Assembly: GCA_937960645.1 (NCBI GenBank)
Contig: CALGPJ010000011.1
Span: 1-64,000, forward strand
DNA length: 64,000 nucleotides
Direction: 5' to 3'
Source: an uncultured Spirochaetia bacterium
GTDB lineage: Bacteria > Spirochaetota > Spirochaetia > JABEVK01
The notes beneath the pieces are model-generated. The model had not been told where the DNA came from. It searched no databases and worked only from the letters and a program-made list of their open reading frames with translations. The stretch's first letter is position 1. Each line of letters opens with the position of its first letter. The position numbers and the translations under genes were made by a program. Below are positions 59,650-64,000 of the stretch, in pieces.

Positions 59650-61614
59650 ATGGCCTCGGAAGATGCACCGCTCGTTTTTGCCAGTGAAACACCACGGCCC
59701 GCCGCCCCTGCCTCCACCTCCAACTGGAAAATCCTCATTGCCGACGATGAACCCAACGTCCACCTCGTGACCCAGCTGGCCCTCGGAGGTTTTCAATTTA
59801 TGGACAGGGGACTCGAACTCCTTAACGCCTACAACGAGGCAGACGTCAAACGGATGTTGGCCGAACATACGGACATCGCCCTCATCCTGCTCGATGTCGT
59901 GATGGACTCCCTTCACAGTGGCTTCGACCTCGTCCGACATATCAGAGAAGACCTGGGCAATAAAAACGTTCGCATCATCCTGAGAACCGGTCAGTCGGGT
60001 CACGCCCCCGAGGATAAGGTCATCATCGATTACGACATCAACGACTTCAAGGACAAAACCGAGCTGACGGTTGCAAAACTCAGGACAGCCATCATTTCCA
60101 GCCTTCGCAGTTACTGGAACCAGGTCCTTCTAGACCAGTCTTTGGAATACCTGCAGCATGTCATCGACCAGACATCGAGCTGCTTTATCACGGTGGACGC
60201 TCGTCTGAATGTAAAACTCTGGAATCAGGCAGCAGAACGGCTCTTTGGAGTTTCTCGACACGATGCCGTAGGAAAATCGCTCTATGATATTCACCCTTTG
60301 TTTCACAGTATCGAATTCCTGATTCAGGATAGTTTCCAATCCGAAACAACCTCGGAACATCGTCGTGTGCCTTTTCAGGAAAAGGGAAATCATTTGATCG
60401 ACCTAACCCTGACACCGATGAAGAACCAATCCGTAAAGGAAATCCTGCTGCGCATCGATGACGTCACAAAAGTCAAACGCAAAGAGGAACAAATCAGCTT
60501 CATCGAAAAGGTTCACGCAATCGGCAACATCAGGCGTATCTGGTCGGACTACCTCTCTGAAAGCAAGACCGAAATGGCAGGTTTGTTGAAATCTCTCGAA
60601 GATTTGCCCATCGATCAGTTAAGGCGAGGTTTGTCGAACATTTATCAGCGTCTTCAGAATACACCTTTCACATCCGTGGAAAAAGCCTCTCAAAAATCCA
60701 CGAAATTCCGGCCTATTCCGTTGGAAACTTTTTTGGACGGTATACTTAAAACATTGGAGCACCCAACAGAGGTCAGCGTCGTCTTCGACAACCGTGAAAC
60801 AAACGCAACAATTTTGGGTGAGCACATTCTCCTGGGTGACGCGCTGCACTCCTTTCTGAAACAGATAATAAATCTCAACGATCCGCCAAAACAGATAGCT
60901 CTGAGCATCGATAAAAAATATTTTTCGGACGATATGGGAAAATTACTTGGCCCTGTACGTGAAAAATCTTATCTCTGCCTCGAAATATCCCTATCACCAC
61001 CAAAAATCCCTGGAATCCAGGATGATAGTTTCGAGATCCTTTCGGAAGACCCGGTACTACAAAACTTTTATTTCAGCTTTGGCAATCTATATCAAATCGT
61101 CTTGGACCATCGGGGCTTTTTGGAAATGGAAAGTGACGAGGGGATGATAACCGCGATCAAAATCTATCTGCCAGAAGAATCCGGTCACCAGGTATCTTCA
61201 CCTGTCGGTAGGTTAGGTTTTGCAAAGGGTAGCGGAACCATCGTCGTCTGCGACGATGATGGGTTAACACGACAGGTCACGGCCAGTATTCTCGGTCAGG
61301 CCGGCTTCGATGTCCTGACGGCCAGGAACGGTAACGACGCACTCGATATCCTCAGGAAAAACAAGGATGTCTGTCGTCTTGTCGTCCTGGATTTGCTCCT
61401 CCCCGGTATCGAGGGCAGCCAGGTTTACGAACAAATCCGGGATTTGGCCCCAAAAATTCCGGTCCTGTTTTCTTCGGGTTTCGGGAAAAACGAAAAAGTT
61501 CAAGAGGCTTTGCGCGGCGAACAGGTCGGCTTTTTGCAAAAGCCCTTCACGATGGAGCAATTGTTGGAAAAAGTCTTCGATATTCTCGGAGAAAATCAGT
61601 CAGGGTATCGCTGA
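59650..61614 (+). CDS. REC-PAS-degenerate kinase-REC signalling protein
   Basis: 654 residues, cytoplasmic. First receiver about 26-150 with D32/D33, phospho-acceptor D82 and T113. PAS domain about 165-285 (QTSSCFITVDARLNVKLWNQ). Then a hybrid-kinase-like region: the H-box position reads AIGNIRRIWSDYLSESK without its His; the ATP lid and G boxes (SLSPPKIPG, FSFGNLYQIVLDHRG) lack the Asp and Gly residues, yet the overall fold order is preserved up to IKIYLP. The second receiver (about 534-645) is intact, with CDDD, VVLDLLLP, FSSGF and LQKPF. It is best read as a pseudokinase scaffold between two receivers. Confidence 0.82.
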   Translation: MASEDAPLVFASETPRPAAPASTSNWKILIADDEPNVHLVTQLALGGFQFMDRGLELLNAYNEADVKRMLAEHTDIALILLDVVMDSLHSGFDLVRHIREDLGNKNVRIILRTGQSGHAPEDKVIIDYDINDFKDKTELTVAKLRTAIISSLRSYWNQVLLDQSLEYLQHVIDQTSSCFITVDARLNVKLWNQAAERLFGVSRHDAVGKSLYDIHPLFHSIEFLIQDSFQSETTSEHRRVPFQEKGNHLIDLTLTPMKNQSVKEILLRIDDVTKVKRKEEQISFIEKVHAIGNIRRIWSDYLSESKTEMAGLLKSLEDLPIDQLRRGLSNIYQRLQNTPFTSVEKASQKSTKFRPIPLETFLDGILKTLEHPTEVSVVFDNRETNATILGEHILLGDALHSFLKQIINLNDPPKQIALSIDKKYFSDDMGKLLGPVREKSYLCLEISLSPPKIPGIQDDSFEILSEDPVLQNFYFSFGNLYQIVLDHRGFLEMESDEGMITAIKIYLPEESGHQVSSPVGRLGFAKGSGTIVVCDDDGLTRQVTASILGQAGFDVLTARNGNDALDILRKNKDVCRLVVLDLLLPGIEGSQVYEQIRDLAPKIPVLFSSGFGKNEKVQEALRGEQVGFLQKPFTMEQLLEKVFDILGENQSGYR

Positions 61615-62819
61615 CTAACCTGTTGTAAGTTCGGCAAAACTTCAAAAAAGATGTCGAGAAACTCGGGGTCGAACTTGGTACCGCGTAACTTTTCCATTTC
61701 TTGCAACACCTCGTTTTCCTCCCAGGCCTCTTTGTACACCCTTCGGCACCTCAGGGCATCGTACACATCCGCCAGGGAAACGATTCGTCCCCATATGGGA
61801 ATCTCCTCGCCCCTCAGCCCGACAGGTTTACCGCTGACATCCGATTCCAGGGGTTCACCGGTAGCGAGGTCTATCTTACCCGGATAACCCGTCCCATCCC
61901 AGTTTTCATGATGAGTGAGAGCAACGAGCCGCGCCATCTCGTCGAACTCGCTTTGTTTATCTGCAAACAACCGGGCACCGACCACGGTGTGCTGCTTCAT
62001 GACCTCGAACTCATCCGGCGTAAAGCGTCCGGGCTTCTTCAAGATGACATCGCTGATACCGACCTTTCCCACGTCGTGGAGCATCGCCGCCATTCGAAAG
62101 GTATCCAAACTTTTCTGAATATCACGGTCAGAATAATTTTTCTTGCGGGCCCAGCGCTCGAAGATTTCAGCGGCATAACCGGCTACTCGGTTGACGTGGG
62201 GACCGGTTTCTTTAGGATCCCGAAGCTCGGCCATTTTAATCATTCGGAGGATGATGGTACGGGTCAGCTTGGCCCTCTGCATGGCGATGGCGGCATTGCT
62301 CGCGAAATGTGCAACCAACAGCTCATCGTCTTCGTTGAAGGCCCGGATCTTGCCGCGTTTATCTTTGGCATTGATGATTTGGATCACCCCCAGAATTTCT
62401 CCGGTGTTGATCTTTAAGGGGATTGTGAGAATCGACTGTGTTCGATAGTTGGTCAACTTGTCGTAATTGGAGTCGAAGCTGTAGGGGCTTCCTTCGGAAA
62501 TTTTGTATGCGTCCGGTATGTTGATCATTTCCCCGCTCAGCGCGCAGGAACCGGAGAGTGTCTTGTTGCTGACCTCGATCGAAAAAATGGAATAAAGCAG
62601 TTTTTCACCGGGCTGCAGTTTTTGTTGAAGAGAATCGTTTTGAGCGTATCGAATATGGAGTTTGCCATCATCCAGCACATAAATCGAGCCGGCGTCGGCG
62701 TTGGTCATTATTCGGCAACCTCGGAGAATTTCCTCAAGGAGAAAATCCAGGTCCTGAATTTTGTTGACCTGGGAATCGAGTTTGACTAAAAGATTGAGCT
62801 TTTCGCTATCCGATATCAT
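61596..62819 (-). CDS. GAF-HD-GYP phosphodiesterase
   Basis: 407 residues. GAF sensor domain about 20-190 (ADAGSIYVLDDGKLHIRYAQ and ILGVIQIINA). The HD-GYP domain runs about 200-400, with HDVGKVGI, HHENWDGTGYP and metal-ligand region SLADVYDALRCRR. HD-GYP enzymes hydrolyse cyclic di-GMP or related dinucleotides. GGAG precedes the ATG by 5 nt, so this gene uses normal SD initiation. Its end overlaps the end of the REC-PAS-REC gene by 19 nt (convergent), suggesting they act in one pathway. Confidence 0.92.
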   Translation of the reverse strand: MISDSEKLNLLVKLDSQVNKIQDLDFLLEEILRGCRIMTNADAGSIYVLDDGKLHIRYAQNDSLQQKLQPGEKLLYSIFSIEVSNKTLSGSCALSGEMINIPDAYKISEGSPYSFDSNYDKLTNYRTQSILTIPLKINTGEILGVIQIINAKDKRGKIRAFNEDDELLVAHFASNAAIAMQRAKLTRTIILRMIKMAELRDPKETGPHVNRVAGYAAEIFERWARKKNYSDRDIQKSLDTFRMAAMLHDVGKVGISDVILKKPGRFTPDEFEVMKQHTVVGARLFADKQSEFDEMARLVALTHHENWDGTGYPGKIDLATGEPLESDVSGKPVGLRGEEIPIWGRIVSLADVYDALRCRRVYKEAWEENEVLQEMEKLRGTKFDPEFLDIFFEVLPNLQQVSQRYPD

Positions 62820-62833
62820 GAAAACTCCTCTTT

Positions 62834-62863
62834 ACTTTAACCGCTCTTTGCTTATGTTGACAA
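62834..62863 (-). promoter_or_regulatory. Promoter of HD-GYP gene
   Basis: TTGTCA (62863-62858), an 18-nt spacer and TAAAGT (62839-62834). The -35 box lies on the same base pairs as the argA -35 on the other strand. Confidence 0.55.
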
Positions 62864-62884
62864 GTGTCCCGGTAAAAATAACAA
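62857..62884 (+). promoter_or_regulatory. Promoter of argA
   Basis: TTGACA (62857-62862), a 16-nt spacer and TAACAA (62879-62884), then 7 nt to the ATG at 62892. No ribosome-binding site. Confidence 0.6.
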
Positions 62885-62891
62885 TGACTTT

Positions 62892-64000
62892 ATGCAAAAA
62901 CTCTCGGAAGAGGTCGAGTTGATCCGCGAGGTTTTCACTTACGCCGCGCAATTCACCAATAAAACCTTCGTCATCAAGATCGATTACCCCCTGACTCGGC
63001 TCGCTCTTTTCCCGCTGTTTCTCAAGGATATTTCTCTTCTTCATCAAAGCGGTATCCGGATTGTTCTCGTACCGGGCGCCCGAGAGCGAATCGACGAGGT
63101 TCTTGCTAACTACGGTTTTCAATCCCAATTCGCCTCCGGTTACAGGATCGCCGGCGAGGAGGAGATGCCGTTCGTGAAGATGGCCTGTTTCGATGTGGTC
63201 AATCATTACATGACCGTACTCAGTGCCTTCAAGGTCCCGGCCGTCGCAGGAAACTGGGTCCGTGCCCGTGCTGTGGGAGTACTCGATGGGGTTGACCATG
63301 GTTATGCGGGTCGGGCGGACAAGATTTTGGTCGACTTGCTGCGCAGCGTCCTCGATGATCACTATATCCCTATCCTGCCCAACATTGGCTGGAGCCTATC
63401 CGGAAAACCCTATCTTCTCAAGGCCAACGAATTGGCCCTCGAAGTGAGCAAGGCGCTCAAAGCGGACAAACTTTTTTTCATCAACAATTTTGAATGTGTC
63501 ACTTCCCCGCCCTTTCAGGTACCCGCCTCGGTCGGGATAGGGATCGACGGACGCGTAGCCCGACTGAGCATCAACCAGGCCGCCGAGTTCATCAAGGTCA
63601 ACAGCAAGCACATCGAGCAAGCCGACCATCCCATCATTCAAGGTCTGTTGCATGCACATCAGGCGTGTCAGAACGGTGTCGAACGGGCCCATTTGATAGA
63701 CGGCCGGATCGATGGATCCTTGCTGATGGAAATATTTTCCAACCTGGGTGTGGGAACCATGATATACAACAACGAGTATGACTGCATCCGCGACCTTCGC
63801 ATTGAAGACATTCCCGTCGTACTCCAAATTATGGCCCCCTTTGTGGAACAGGACATCCTCATTCCACGAAGTTTCGAGGACATCGAATCCCGTTATACCG
63901 ATTACGTGGTGTATTCTGTCGATGAGGTCGTCTATGCTTGCGGCGCCTTGCATGAATTTCCAGAGGATGGACAGGCGGAAATAGCCGCTCTCGCCACCGA
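62892..64000 (+). CDS. argA: N-acetylglutamate synthase (3' end outside window)
   Basis: 369 residues visible, no stop before the window edge; classical ArgA has about 440. N-terminal amino acid kinase domain (about 20-280): FVIKIDYPLTRL, IVLVPGARERIDEVL, then the ILPNIGWSLSGKPYLLKANE block that also characterises proteobacterial ArgA. The C-terminal GNAT acetyltransferase domain begins near 295 (CIRDLRIEDIPVVLQIMAPF), with YVVYSVDEVVYACGALH. First step of arginine synthesis. The start at 62892 is preferred; ATG at 62884 is out of frame. Confidence 0.9.
   Translation, partial: MQKLSEEVELIREVFTYAAQFTNKTFVIKIDYPLTRLALFPLFLKDISLLHQSGIRIVLVPGARERIDEVLANYGFQSQFASGYRIAGEEEMPFVKMACFDVVNHYMTVLSAFKVPAVAGNWVRARAVGVLDGVDHGYAGRADKILVDLLRSVLDDHYIPILPNIGWSLSGKPYLLKANELALEVSKALKADKLFFINNFECVTSPPFQVPASVGIGIDGRVARLSINQAAEFIKVNSKHIEQADHPIIQGLLHAHQACQNGVERAHLIDGRIDGSLLMEIFSNLGVGTMIYNNEYDCIRDLRIEDIPVVLQIMAPFVEQDILIPRSFEDIESRYTDYVVYSVDEVVYACGALHEFPEDGQAEIAALAT

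Overview
The window looks like chromosomal DNA of a member of the Spirochaetota. This is inferred, not proven. The N-termini of RpoA (LLKGFKKPK) and RpoC (MKEIQDFD, then DPGDTDLKK) resemble spirochaete homologues. The alpha operon lacks rpsD, adk, map and infA, the str operon lacks fusA, and a 7TMR-DISM sensor protein and a chemotaxis cheB-cheR pair are present. There is no rRNA, CRISPR array, insertion sequence or prophage.

Region 1 (1-28,073, all minus strand, read right to left) is one uninterrupted translation and transcription super-cluster. In order of transcription it is tRNA-Thr, rpmG, tRNA-Trp, secE, nusG, rplK-A-J-L, rpoB, rpoC, rpsL, rpsG, tuf, then the complete S10-spc-alpha series rpsJ to rplQ. 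It ends with a membrane protein whose acidic cytoplasmic tail carries a 63-bp tandem repeat and runs off the left edge. Internal control points are visible. Sigma70-type promoters lie before tRNA-Thr, rpsL and tuf. Terminator-like hairpins lie between rplL and rpoB, between tuf and rpsJ, and after rplQ. The tuf leader contains two mutually exclusive hairpins.

Region 2 (28,100-39,040) is mixed: a small cysteine-containing protein, a REP-like palindrome, long-form ketol-acid reductoisomerase (ilvC), a CoA-disulfide-reductase-type flavoprotein with a Cys-less rhodanese domain followed by a stand-alone rhodanese, clpB, cheR-cheB, uppP, a decayed alpha-amylase remnant, and a VIT/CCC1-type metal transporter.

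Region 3 (39,040-53,830) holds a tandem AAA+ ATPase of unknown role, a fatty acid desaturase, branched-chain aminotransferase, an MFS transporter, radA, a TPR lipoprotein/TraB-family pair, an uncharacterised anchored protein with a small histidine kinase, a HAD phosphatase/flavin reductase pair, and prs.

Region 4 (53,834-64,000) holds argS, a 7TMR-DISM kinase-like protein with a convergent single-domain response regulator, aroK-aroC, a REC-PAS-(degenerate kinase)-REC protein, a GAF/HD-GYP phosphodiesterase, and the start of argA. Amino-acid biosynthesis genes (ilvC, ilvE, aroK, aroC, argA) are scattered rather than clustered.

The most striking general observation is promoter architecture. 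At ten transcription units a -35/-10 pair ends exactly 6 nt before the start codon and no Shine-Dalgarno sequence is visible, which predicts leaderless mRNAs. Most of these sit in tightly packed divergent pairs. Two kinase-like proteins in region 4 have lost the residues needed for ATP binding, which suggests a signalling network with pseudokinase scaffolds.
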